This document shows, in pieces, positions 16,385-24,014 of a DNA stretch of 50,669 nucleotides. Source of the stretch: an uncultured Chromatiaceae bacterium. GTDB lineage: Bacteria > Pseudomonadota > Gammaproteobacteria > Enterobacterales > Alteromonadaceae. The stretch's first letter is position 1. Each line of letters starts with the position of its first letter. A program made the translations under genes and the position numbers. The stretch spans positions 1-50,669 of the forward strand of contig CAMLRA010000015.1 of NCBI GenBank assembly GCA_946482325.1, given 5' to 3'. The notes beneath the pieces were generated by a model. The model searched no databases. It had not been told where the DNA came from and saw only the letters and a list, made by a program, of their open reading frames with translations.

Positions 16385-18238
16385 TTAGCGATTGATTTGC
16401 AGATAAAAATTCTGATAAGAACAATAATCTGCCTCCGGCGTTACCTGGGCATAGGTGCCAAACACAGCCCGGCTATCGGCTTGTTGCTGCAGCACCAGCT
16501 GCGCTTGTGGCGCTTGTCCTTCAGCGCGCGGCTGCCCGCTTTGGCACAGTTGCCGCGCAAATTGCCGGTAGTTGTCGCCGCGCAAAATGTCGTCTTGTTT
16601 GATGACGGTGGCCTGATTTTGCTGGCGCGCCACCGGCTTTTTCCACGGCGCAAATGACACTTTCAGCTCGCCATTTTGCAGCAACGCCTGGTCGTCCCGG
16701 CTCAGATAGTGCGTGCGCACACCGCTGATGGTCCAATCCGAGCCGCTGCCATTGGTCTTAGCGCCGGCCAGGTCTGCGATAAACACACCTGAAGCGCCAA
16801 GTACAGCAAAGCGGGCCGCTGTCGCCGCGTTTTGGGTATGCTCTGTTGGCGCAAAACCAACCAGTAAGGCCGTGGCTTCATCGACGCCAAAACCGTAACG
16901 GGTTTGCGTATCGCTGAGCAGCCTTACCAGCCGGGCTTCGCGGCCACGCTCAGAAAAATGCGTGTCGGTGACACCAAAGGGGAATAAACCCAGACCGCCC
17001 TGGGTCCGGTAGGTCAGCTGGTCTTCCGCCAGTGCTGCCGGGCAGCTGTGATTTTTTTCACAGCCGGCCAGTGGGGCCTCTGCCGCCACAGCGCCGTTTT
17101 GCAGCGCCAAAGTGCTGCTGCCATTGCTAATCATCGGCACGGGTTTTTGTGTACCGTTTGCATCGGACTGTGCGCCACCCGCCTGTACAGCTGTGCCAGC
17201 GCTGGTACCGGCGACAATCAGCTTGCCAGCCTGCAGCCGGGCCGTGATGGCCTTGAGTTCCGGGCTCGCGCTGCCGTCTGGCAGGCGCAGTGCTTGCAGC
17301 GTCAGGCTCTGGTCGCCGCCGTTAAAAAAAATCGCATCGGCTTGTTCAATTTGCGCCACGGCAGCGGCCGGGCCTTGCTGACAAAAAACCTGTAGTTCGG
17401 CGAATAAATCCGGATAAACCGCAGCGCGGTTGTAGCTGCCGTGAATGCCGGCGAGATATTGCGGTAACTGCTCACAACTGGCTTTGCCGGCGGTTTTTTG
17501 CTGCTGCGCCGCCTGATAGGCGGCGTTTAGCGGTAACCAGCGCGCTTCGGCGCCGGTTTCGGCAAAAGCGCTTTGATAGAAATCCACCGCGGACAGCGGG
17601 TCGCGGCTGGAGGCAGTGATCACCAAAACTACAGGTTTCCCTGGTTTTAGCCGAACTTTGCCTGCCAGTTCGGTGATTTTCTCGTAGATTTCGACGCTGA
17701 ACGGGTCTTTGGTCTGGGCCAGGCTGGCCTGTTCGCGCTGGCGTTGTTGTTTGCCGGCAAGCTGCGGCTGCTGCAGCAGGTCGAAAATCAGATTCAGCTC
17801 CAGTTCTGACAGCTGCTGGTACAGCGTTTCACCGCTGATGTTGCGGCCGTTCGACACCACTGTTGCGAGCCGCCAGCGTTGACGCAGCTCGCCTTCGGTC
17901 ATCGTTGTGGTGCCAAAATCCAGCAGCAGCTGACTGAGGACCGCTTGTGTCTGCTGCCGCTGTTCCGCGCGGCTTTGTGGCCAGACCGCAGATTGGTTGA
18001 TGTCACGGATGCGGGGCAGGCTGAGTGCATAGCGTTCGCTGCTTTTGGCGTTGGCGGCAAACTGCGGGTTGTCCACGCAAGCTGAGCGGCTTTGTGAGCT
18101 GCAGGTGTGTAAGCCGCCACCGACTAACACCATTGAAAACTCTGGGAATTTTGGTGAAGCAGCCGCGGCAGATGTGGCGCTGCAAAGCGCCAGCACTGGC
18201 AGCAGTTTTGGCAACAGATGGTTGAAAGATTGTTTCAT
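16385..18238 (-). CDS. Secreted cyanophycinase-like peptidase, family S51
   Basis: Exported serine peptidase of 617 residues. Residues 1-27 are a signal peptide ending SAAAASP. The S51 core shows VVLVITASSRDP (~203-214), FFNGGDQSLTLQAL (~304-317), the nucleophile Ser346 in AGTSAGTAVQAGG, and DTHFSERGREARLVRLL (425-441). Known cyanophycinases cut the cyanophycin backbone to beta-Asp-Arg dipeptides; extracellular forms are larger than the ~270-residue cyanobacterial enzyme, and this one is larger still, with ~170 extra N-terminal residues and a long C-terminal part. Neighbours support the role: TonB receptor downstream, YfcC permease and isoaspartyl dipeptidase divergent. A different peptidase S51 specificity is the main alternative. 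Confidence 0.85.
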   Translation of the reverse strand: MKQSFNHLLPKLLPVLALCSATSAAAASPKFPEFSMVLVGGGLHTCSSQSRSACVDNPQFAANAKSSERYALSLPRIRDINQSAVWPQSRAEQRQQTQAVLSQLLLDFGTTTMTEGELRQRWRLATVVSNGRNISGETLYQQLSELELNLIFDLLQQPQLAGKQQRQREQASLAQTKDPFSVEIYEKITELAGKVRLKPGKPVVLVITASSRDPLSAVDFYQSAFAETGAEARWLPLNAAYQAAQQQKTAGKASCEQLPQYLAGIHGSYNRAAVYPDLFAELQVFCQQGPAAAVAQIEQADAIFFNGGDQSLTLQALRLPDGSASPELKAITARLQAGKLIVAGTSAGTAVQAGGAQSDANGTQKPVPMISNGSSTLALQNGAVAAEAPLAGCEKNHSCPAALAEDQLTYRTQGGLGLFPFGVTDTHFSERGREARLVRLLSDTQTRYGFGVDEATALLVGFAPTEHTQNAATAARFAVLGASGVFIADLAGAKTNGSGSDWTISGVRTHYLSRDDQALLQNGELKVSFAPWKKPVARQQNQATVIKQDDILRGDNYRQFARQLCQSGQPRAEGQAPQAQLVLQQQADSRAVFGTYAQVTPEADYCSYQNFYLQINR

Positions 18239-18321
18239 TTTAAGGTCCGTGAGTGAGGGCTTTATTTACTAATACGCCGGGCGCTGCGCTAAAATCCAGC
18301 AGTTTTTTTGGCCGGCGTTGC

Positions 18322-18350
18322 TTGACTTCCGCCGGTTAAATCAGTATTTC
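18322..18350 (+). promoter_or_regulatory. Candidate promoter for short ORF 2 and the permease
   Basis: TTGACT, 17 nt, TATTTC, about 65 nt upstream of the short ORF at 18416. The -35 is good but the -10 poor, so this is tentative. Confidence 0.25.
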
Positions 18351-18415
18351 TGAAAAAGACAGCTGGCCTTGCAGCCAGGCTTGTGCCCATTTTCTCCAGT
18401 TTTTTTGGTAGCGAT

Positions 18416-18490
18416 ATGCTGAAAAATGCCTTTGCTTTGAGCTCATATCACTACTCGTCCTACTACCTGTCGGAGTGGTTTAACGAGTAG
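18416..18490 (+). CDS. 24-residue leader peptide 2, ahead of the YfcC permease
   Basis: A 24-codon ORF in the 410-bp gap between the divergent peptidase and permease genes. It starts ATG, ends TAG and encodes a Tyr- and Ser-rich peptide ending YYLSEWFNE. It is the paralogue of the ORF at 16120-16194: 17 of 24 residues are identical, with differences concentrated at positions 4, 6, 7, 10, 12, 15 and 24. Its ribosome-binding site (GGTAG about 5 nt upstream) is weaker than that of ORF 1. A 10-bp hairpin starts 4 nt after the stop, and the permease ATG is 160 nt downstream. I infer a leader peptide controlling permease and dipeptidase expression; it contains no run of Arg or Asp codons, so it is not a classical codon-counting attenuator. 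Confidence 0.72.
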   Translation: MLKNAFALSSYHYSSYYLSEWFNE

Positions 18491-18494
18491 ATCG

Positions 18495-18519
18495 CAGCCA
18501 GACACCCGGTGTCTGGCTG
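18495..18519 (+). promoter_or_regulatory. Leader hairpin after short ORF 2
   Basis: CAGCCAGACA/TGTCTGGCTG, a perfect 10-bp stem with a 5-nt loop, starting 4 nt after the TAG of the short ORF. The sequence TGTCTGG occurs again at 18622-18628, about 22 nt before the permease ATG, so the 5' arm has an alternative partner near the permease ribosome-binding site. Confidence 0.7.
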
Positions 18520-18649
18520 GCGTCTGTTTCGCCACCTCCAAGTGCCACATGCAGTTGCGCCCGAACGGGTATTACTCAAATGCACTGTGTGCCGATCTGA
18601 AGATTCATCGACCGATCTGTATGTCTGGTCGTCATTCGCAGGTTAAGTT

Positions 18650-20164
18650 ATGTCTGTTCAACCTCATGCGCAGCCGTCTGTCCCGGCGACAGCGCAGTCC
18701 ACATCCTCGATGCCGGACGCCATGGTGATCCTGTTTTTTATCATGGTGCTGGCAGCAATTGCTTCGCATTTGATCCCGGCAGGTTCCTTTCAGCTGCTGG
18801 AACCGGCACCTGTGGTGCAGGGCGCTGCCAAAGTGACCGGAAAGCTGGACCCCAATAGTTTCCAATTTGCCGAAAACAGCCAGGGCGGCGTGCCGCTGTT
18901 TGCTGAAGGCGGCGGTGTTGGTTTTTTTAATTATGCCTTCGAGGGCCTGGTGTCGGGCAATAAGTGGGGCTCGGCCGTTGGTGTGGTGATGTTTATTCTG
19001 CTGACCGGCGGCGCTTTTGGCATCCTGATGAAAACCGGCGCCATTCACAATGGCATACTGGCGCTGATCCGGCGCACGCAGAATTTGCAGTTCCTGTTTA
19101 TTCCGTTGTTATTTTTGCTGTTTTCACTTGGTGGCGCTGTATTTGGTATGGGGGAAGAAGCAATTGCATTTTGCATCATCCTGTTGCCGCTGATGTTGGC
19201 CTTAGGCTACGACGCGATTACGACAGTGCTGGTCACTTATGTCGCGACCCAAATCGGTTTTGCCACCTCCTGGATGAACCCGTTTAACGTCGCCATTGCG
19301 CAGGGCATTGCTGAGATCCCGCTGTTTTCCGGTCAGGAACTGCGCATGGGCATGTGGGCGGTGTTTACGCTGTTTGGGCTGGTGTTCACGATGCGCTACG
19401 CCGCCAAAATCAAGGCTAATCCAACGCTTTCACTCAGTTACCACTCGGATCTTCGCCAGCGTAGCCAGCATAGCGCGCAGGTCGTCAGTCAGTATCAGCT
19501 GTTGGACTCCGTGATCCTGCTGGCGTTTTTTGCCGGCCTTGGCTGGATCATCTGGGGCGTCACCAGCCGCGAATATTACATTCCGGAAATTGCCAGCCAG
19601 TTTTTCACCATCGGCATTGTGATTGGGGTGATTGCCGTGATTGGCCGGCGTATGTCGGTGAACGATGTCGCTGAGGGTTTTAAACAAGGTGCCGCTGAAT
19701 TGCTACCGGCGGCGATGATTGTGGGGATGGCCAAAGGCATGTTACTGCTGCTCGGTGGTGGCGACCCGCAAACGCCGTCCGTGCTCAATACGTTGCTGTA
19801 TTATTCGGCGCAGTCGCTGCAGGATTTGCCGGCGTTTTTATCCGCCTGGTTGATGTTGGTCGTGCAATCGGTGATTAACTTTTTTGTCTCTTCCGGCTCT
19901 GGCCAGGCCGCTTTGACCATGCCGTTAATAGCCCCGCTGTCTGACCTGATTGGTTTGTCACGTCAAACCGCAGTCTTGGCTTTTCAGCTCGGCGATGGCC
20001 TGACCAACTGCATCATTCCAACTTCGGCGGCGCTGATTGGCTGCCTGGGGGCAGTGCGGCTCGACTGGACGGTCTGGCTGCGTTTTGTCTGGCGGCTTCA
20101 GCTTTATCTGTTTGGATTGGCGAGCGCTTTTATGCTGCTCGCTGTTGCCACACACTATCAGTAA
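18650..20164 (+). CDS. YfcC/DcuC-superfamily permease
   Basis: Inner-membrane permease of 504 residues with about 11-12 hydrophobic helices. Segments include AMVILFFIMVLAAIASHLIPAG near the N-terminus, VVMFILLTGGAFGILMKTGAI, the GMGEEAIAFCIILLPLMLALGYD loop, and SSGSGQAALTMPLIAPLSDL followed by FQLGDGLTNCIIPTSAALIG, all characteristic of the YfcC family. Members move C4-dicarboxylates, arginine or peptides across the inner membrane, but few substrates are proven. The isoaspartyl dipeptidase gene begins 13 nt after its stop, so the two form an operon; uptake of beta-Asp-Arg or similar isoaspartyl dipeptides is the likely job (inference). A leader ORF and hairpin precede it. Confidence 0.85.
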   Translation: MSVQPHAQPSVPATAQSTSSMPDAMVILFFIMVLAAIASHLIPAGSFQLLEPAPVVQGAAKVTGKLDPNSFQFAENSQGGVPLFAEGGGVGFFNYAFEGLVSGNKWGSAVGVVMFILLTGGAFGILMKTGAIHNGILALIRRTQNLQFLFIPLLFLLFSLGGAVFGMGEEAIAFCIILLPLMLALGYDAITTVLVTYVATQIGFATSWMNPFNVAIAQGIAEIPLFSGQELRMGMWAVFTLFGLVFTMRYAAKIKANPTLSLSYHSDLRQRSQHSAQVVSQYQLLDSVILLAFFAGLGWIIWGVTSREYYIPEIASQFFTIGIVIGVIAVIGRRMSVNDVAEGFKQGAAELLPAAMIVGMAKGMLLLLGGGDPQTPSVLNTLLYYSAQSLQDLPAFLSAWLMLVVQSVINFFVSSGSGQAALTMPLIAPLSDLIGLSRQTAVLAFQLGDGLTNCIIPTSAALIGCLGAVRLDWTVWLRFVWRLQLYLFGLASAFMLLAVATHYQ

Positions 20165-20176
20165 AAGGAATGGACT

Positions 20177-21358
20177 GTGAACTCTATGCTTCTGTTTAAG
20201 AATGCTGAACTGATGTCGCCACAGCCGCTGGGCCGGCACGACGTGCTGGTGGCCGGCAACCGGATTATCGCCATCGGCCAGGATTTTAACCTCTCTGGCA
20301 GCAATGTGCCGGTCACTGTCATCGACTGTGCTGACTATTATTTAACGCCGGGTTTTGTTGATTCGCTGGTGCATTTTATTGGCGGTGGCGGTGAAGGCGG
20401 TTTTGCCACGCGCACGCCGGAAATGCAATTAACCGACGCGACGCTCGCTGGTGTAACCACTGCTGTCGGTGTGCTTGGCACCGATGCGACGACCCGGACT
20501 TTGACCAATCTGTTGGCCAAAGCCCAGGCGCTGGAAACTGAAGGCATCAGCACTTATTGCCATACCGGTTCTTATGAAATCCCGTGTCGGACCCTGACCG
20601 GCAGCATTACTGATGATTTGATTTTGATCGACAAGTTTATCGGTGTCGGCGAAATCGCGATCAGCGATCATCGTTCCTCGCAGCCGACCACAGACGAAAT
20701 TCGCAAAGTCGCAGCGGCAGCGCGGGTTGGCGGTATGTTGGCTGGCAAAAGTGGTGTGGTCAGTGTGCATGTCGGTGCCGGTGAGCGCATGCTGCAGCCG
20801 CTGTATCAGGCGGTCAGCGGTACTGAACTCAAACTCAAACAATTTTATCCGACCCATATGAACCGCAATAGACGCATCTTTGAAGCGGGTATTGAGTTCG
20901 CCAAAAAAGGCGGTGTCATCGATTTTACCACCAGTACCACGGCTTATGATTTGCAACACGGCGAAGTCGCCGCTGCGGCAGCACTGGCCGAAGCGCTGTA
21001 TTTGGGTATTGCACCGCTGCAGCTGACCTTAAGCTCGGACGGTAATGCCAGTTTGCCGATTTTTAACGAAGACGGTGAATTACAAGGCTTACAGGTGGGC
21101 CAGGTATCGAGTTTGTTTGACAGTGTACTTGACGCCGTAAAGCGCCACCAGGTGCCGCTGGCACAGGCGTTAACCGCGGTGACGGCAGCGCCGGCGACTG
21201 TGCTTGGTTTGTTGCAAAAAGGCCGTGTCGCGTCAGGTCTGGATGCAGACTTGTTATTGCTGCGCCGCGATGATTTACAACTCGATTCTGTGATTGCTAA
21301 AGGCCGTTTGCTGGTACAAGGCGGCCGCGCGCTGGTCAAAGGCACTTTTGAGCGCTAG
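20177..21358 (+). CDS. iadA: Isoaspartyl dipeptidase (IadA-like) with altered metal site
   Basis: Amidohydrolase-superfamily protein of 393 residues starting at GTG 20177 behind AAAAGGA. It aligns along its length with E. coli IadA as I remember it: GGGGE (Glu73), TGSYEIPCRT (Tyr133), AISDHRS (Arg166), VHVG (His198), PTHMNRN (His227, Arg230) and LSSDGN (catalytic Asp288) are all kept, so binding of a beta-aspartyl group is expected. Two metal-site changes stand out. The HxH motif reads LVH (Leu64 for the first His), and the position of the carboxylated Lys162 of E. coli reads Glu159. A single-metal or Glu-bridged site is implied, as in some other amidohydrolases. It would release Asp and Arg from beta-Asp-Arg. 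It is co-transcribed with the YfcC permease. Confidence 0.85.
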   Translation: MNSMLLFKNAELMSPQPLGRHDVLVAGNRIIAIGQDFNLSGSNVPVTVIDCADYYLTPGFVDSLVHFIGGGGEGGFATRTPEMQLTDATLAGVTTAVGVLGTDATTRTLTNLLAKAQALETEGISTYCHTGSYEIPCRTLTGSITDDLILIDKFIGVGEIAISDHRSSQPTTDEIRKVAAAARVGGMLAGKSGVVSVHVGAGERMLQPLYQAVSGTELKLKQFYPTHMNRNRRIFEAGIEFAKKGGVIDFTTSTTAYDLQHGEVAAAAALAEALYLGIAPLQLTLSSDGNASLPIFNEDGELQGLQVGQVSSLFDSVLDAVKRHQVPLAQALTAVTAAPATVLGLLQKGRVASGLDADLLLLRRDDLQLDSVIAKGRLLVQGGRALVKGTFER

Positions 21359-21390
21359 AGCTCAGCATGTCACTCAACCACTGATGCATG

Positions 21391-21412
21391 GCAGCCGGCA
21401 CAGACCGGCTGC
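21391..21412 (+). terminator. Hairpin after the dipeptidase gene
   Basis: GCAGCCGG-CACAGA-CCGGCTGC, perfect 8-bp stem, 32 nt after the dipeptidase stop. It lacks a U tract, so it may be a weak or rho-assisted terminator before the response-regulator gene. Confidence 0.4.
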
Positions 21413-21455
21413 TTGCACAAAACCGCGCCAGTCTTTACTCTGCTGTTTGCCCTGT

Positions 21456-21483
21456 TCAAAGCTGACTTCTGCTCAAAGCTGAC
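21456..21483 (+). repeat. Direct repeat ahead of the response regulator
   Basis: TCAAAGCTGAC occurs at 21456-21466 and again at 21473-21483, 17 bp apart and ending 4 bp before the start codon. It may be a tandem binding site or a simple duplication. Confidence 0.5.
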
Positions 21484-21487
21484 GCCC

Positions 21488-22141
21488 ATGCAATATATCT
21501 GTATCGCCGATGATCATCCGCTGTATCGTGATGCGCTGAAAGACGTGCTGAACCAGCATTTCACCGCGCTGAGCGTGCTGGAGGCCGGTTCGCTGGCACA
21601 AGTGCAACAGCTGGCTGCCAGTTATCCGGCACTGGAATTTATTCTGCTGGATTTAAATATGCCGGGCATGGCCGGGTTAAATGGCTTAGTGCAACTGCGT
21701 CAGCAGTTCCCGCAGATCGCCGTTGCAATGTTGTCGGCCGAGGATGACAAACAAACGGTGTTGCAGGCGATGGCGTTTGGCGCCGCCGGCTTTATTTCCA
21801 AAGCGGCAGGCCGGCAGCAACTGGTCAGTGCGCTGAAACAACTGCTCAATGGCGACATTTATCTGCCGGCGGATACCTTCCGCCAACATATGGCGCCCGG
21901 CAACAACCCGATCGAACAGCGAGCCGGGCAGGCTTTATTACGTGGCCTGACCAAAAAACAAATCAAAGTATTGCAGCGCATGGTCAGTGGCGAGTCGAAC
22001 AAACAAATCGCTGACGCGCTGTGTATTGCAGAAACCACAGTGAAAGCCCATGTCTCTGCGGTACTGGCCAAACTTGGTGTGCCAAGCCGGGTGCAGGCTA
22101 TTTTACTGGCGCGGGACCTCGATTTCAGTTTGTATCTGTAG
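21488..22141 (+). CDS. LuxR/NarL-family response regulator (ErdR-like)
   Basis: Response regulator of 217 residues. The ATG at 21488 (MQYICIADDHPLYRDAL) is the start; the frame upstream to 21413 is not protein-like. Residues 1-120 are a receiver with acidic pair DD (8-9), phosphorylated Asp about 54 (FILLDLNMPGM) and a conserved Lys in SKAAG. Residues ~150-215 are a LuxR helix-turn-helix (LTKKQIKVLQRMVSGESNKQIA, ending TTVKAHVSAVLAKLGV). The gene is convergent, 22 bp apart, with a hybrid kinase whose gene follows a FIST gene. In Pseudomonas a kinase, FIST protein and ErdR/ErbR-type regulators are grouped near ethanol-oxidation genes, and an ExaC-type dehydrogenase is nearby here, so control of alcohol or acetate metabolism is plausible. 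Confidence 0.88.
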   Translation: MQYICIADDHPLYRDALKDVLNQHFTALSVLEAGSLAQVQQLAASYPALEFILLDLNMPGMAGLNGLVQLRQQFPQIAVAMLSAEDDKQTVLQAMAFGAAGFISKAAGRQQLVSALKQLLNGDIYLPADTFRQHMAPGNNPIEQRAGQALLRGLTKKQIKVLQRMVSGESNKQIADALCIAETTVKAHVSAVLAKLGVPSRVQAILLARDLDFSLYL

Positions 22142-22163
22142 GTACCGCTCAGCAACAAAACGC

Positions 22164-24014
22164 TCAGAGACCCAGCAGCAAATGGCGCAGCATACTTTTC
22201 AGCTGCAGCGGCCGCACCGGTTTGTACAGTAACTGATACCCCTGTTGCTTCAGCTCAGTGGCGAGCTGCTGCTGACTGTTAGCAGTGATCATCAACACCG
22301 GCAAAGCCGCAAAACCGGCCTGGCTTTTTAATTGTTGTGCGACAATGGTGCCAAGTAGTCCATCCGCGAGTTGGTAATCAACAATCAGCAAATCCGGTTT
22401 TGTCTGCGCGGTAAAAGCCCGGGCGTCGGTACCGCTTTGTACCTGATAACCCCAAGTGGTTAATAAAGTATCCATGGCCTGACAAATGGTTGCATCGTTA
22501 TCGATGACCCAAATGCTGGCATTGGCTTTATCCATCGCGGGTAGCATCAGCTGCGACAACACAGGCTCTGGTTCAGTCACAGGTAACTGCAGCGCAAACA
22601 CTGAACCGCGGCTGAGTTCTGACTGCACCCGCAGCGGATGGGCTAACAGGCGGCATAAGCGCTCGACAATGGCGAGGCCCAGGCCTAATCCCGCTTCAGT
22701 GGCGCGGCTTTGCGGCAGGCGCTGAAATTCCTGAAAAATCAGCTCAAGGTGTTCAGCGGCAATGCCGACGCCGCTGTCGAGTACCTGAATTTCTACACTA
22801 TTGGCCCGTCGCCGGCAGCCGAGTAATACCGCGCCGCCGCGGGGCGTATAACGCAGTGCATTGGTCAGCAGATTACGTAAAATTCGTGTCAGCCAGGCCG
22901 GGTCTGTCTGCACCGTGCAGTGGCTGGCGACAAATCGAAAACGCAGGCCTTTGCTGGCCGCCAAGGCAGCAAACTCACTGGCCAGCGCCGCTAGCAAAGG
23001 CCCAAGCGCGACGTTGCTGCGTTCCGGTTGCAGCTGGCCAGCATCCAGTTTGGATAAATCGACCAGAGTGCGCAGTAAATCACCGACATCATCCAGCGCC
23101 CGGCCGGCCGACGACACCAGCTGTTGCTGGTTGTGGTCGAGCTGCTGCTCCAGCAAAGCGCCGTTAAACAGCCGTGCCGCATTGAGTGGCTGCAACACAT
23201 CGTGGCTGACCGCAGCCAGGAACTGACTTTTCGATTGATTGGCCTGTTCTGCGGCGGTGGTGGCGGCGCGTAATTGCTGGTTCAGCGCCGTCAGGGCAGC
23301 GGTGCGCTCAGCGACACGTTGTTCCAAATGTAAATTGGCCTGACGCAGGGCTTCGGAGGTGCGTTTACGCTCCGTGATGTCGCGGTTTAACACAAAAAAA
23401 CCGCTGATTTGCTGTTGCTCGTCACGATGCGGTACATAAGTTTTCAACAAATGCCGCCACTCCCCGCCGGCATTTTGCTCGTCAATTTCAAACACCACTT
23501 GTTGACCGCTTAATACCTGCAACACATAAGGCGCAAGCCGCGCAGCGCCTTCTGGGCCATGCGCGGCATCTAAAGTCTGATTTAATAAACTGCCATTTGG
23601 TACACCATAAAAGTCGTCATAACCGCGGTTGGTGAACAGGTAAATCCCGGCCGCCGACAGATAAGCAATCATCGCCGGCACATGGTCGGTAATAGTGCGG
23701 ATCCAGCGCTCGCTTTGTGCCAGCGTTTCCGAATAACGCACCGAGCGGCGCAGCTCGTCATAAGCGCGCGACAGCTCAGCGGTGCGTTCCCGCACTTGTT
23801 CAGCCAGCACAGCTGCGTGCTGAAAGGCAGCATAAGGCCCGGTGTGCACGGCGTTTTGGCCGGCCTCAACGCGCTCGATCAGCGCCTGATTGATTTTGCG
23901 CAGCTTTTGGTTTTCCGCCTGCAGTGCCAACAGCTGCTGTTCAATAGCCGATTCTGGCCCGGCGTCATTCCTGGCGTCTGGTGTAGCTTGTTGCAATGAG
24001 GGCGTTGTTGTCAT
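22164..24014 (-). CDS. Hybrid histidine kinase, PAS-HisKA-HATPase-REC (NahK-like)
   Basis: Cytoplasmic hybrid kinase of 616 residues with no membrane segment. Residues ~20-100 are coiled coil, ~105-215 a PAS domain (ITDHVPAMIAYL to FFVLNRDITERK), and a second coiled coil follows. HisKA has His271 in FLAAVSHDVLQPLNAARLF; the ATPase has N boxes NLLTNALRYTP and DSGVGIA, then GLGLGLAIV. The C-terminal receiver has Asp546 (LLIVDYQLADG). The SHDVLQPLNAARLF motif is typical of the NahK/ErcS' group, which in Pseudomonas is inhibited by the NO-binding FIST protein NosP. Here the FIST gene overlaps it in an ATGA junction, so the same pairing is likely. Its partner regulator is probably the convergent LuxR-type gene. 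Confidence 0.9.
   Translation of the reverse strand: MTTTPSLQQATPDARNDAGPESAIEQQLLALQAENQKLRKINQALIERVEAGQNAVHTGPYAAFQHAAVLAEQVRERTAELSRAYDELRRSVRYSETLAQSERWIRTITDHVPAMIAYLSAAGIYLFTNRGYDDFYGVPNGSLLNQTLDAAHGPEGAARLAPYVLQVLSGQQVVFEIDEQNAGGEWRHLLKTYVPHRDEQQQISGFFVLNRDITERKRTSEALRQANLHLEQRVAERTAALTALNQQLRAATTAAEQANQSKSQFLAAVSHDVLQPLNAARLFNGALLEQQLDHNQQQLVSSAGRALDDVGDLLRTLVDLSKLDAGQLQPERSNVALGPLLAALASEFAALAASKGLRFRFVASHCTVQTDPAWLTRILRNLLTNALRYTPRGGAVLLGCRRRANSVEIQVLDSGVGIAAEHLELIFQEFQRLPQSRATEAGLGLGLAIVERLCRLLAHPLRVQSELSRGSVFALQLPVTEPEPVLSQLMLPAMDKANASIWVIDNDATICQAMDTLLTTWGYQVQSGTDARAFTAQTKPDLLIVDYQLADGLLGTIVAQQLKSQAGFAALPVLMITANSQQQLATELKQQGYQLLYKPVRPLQLKSMLRHLLLGL

Noticed and set aside
16120..18490. 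Short ORFs as PQQ-precursor-like or other known modified-peptide precursors
   Set aside because: They lack the PqqA Glu-x3-Tyr pattern, and no radical-SAM or other maturase gene is nearby.
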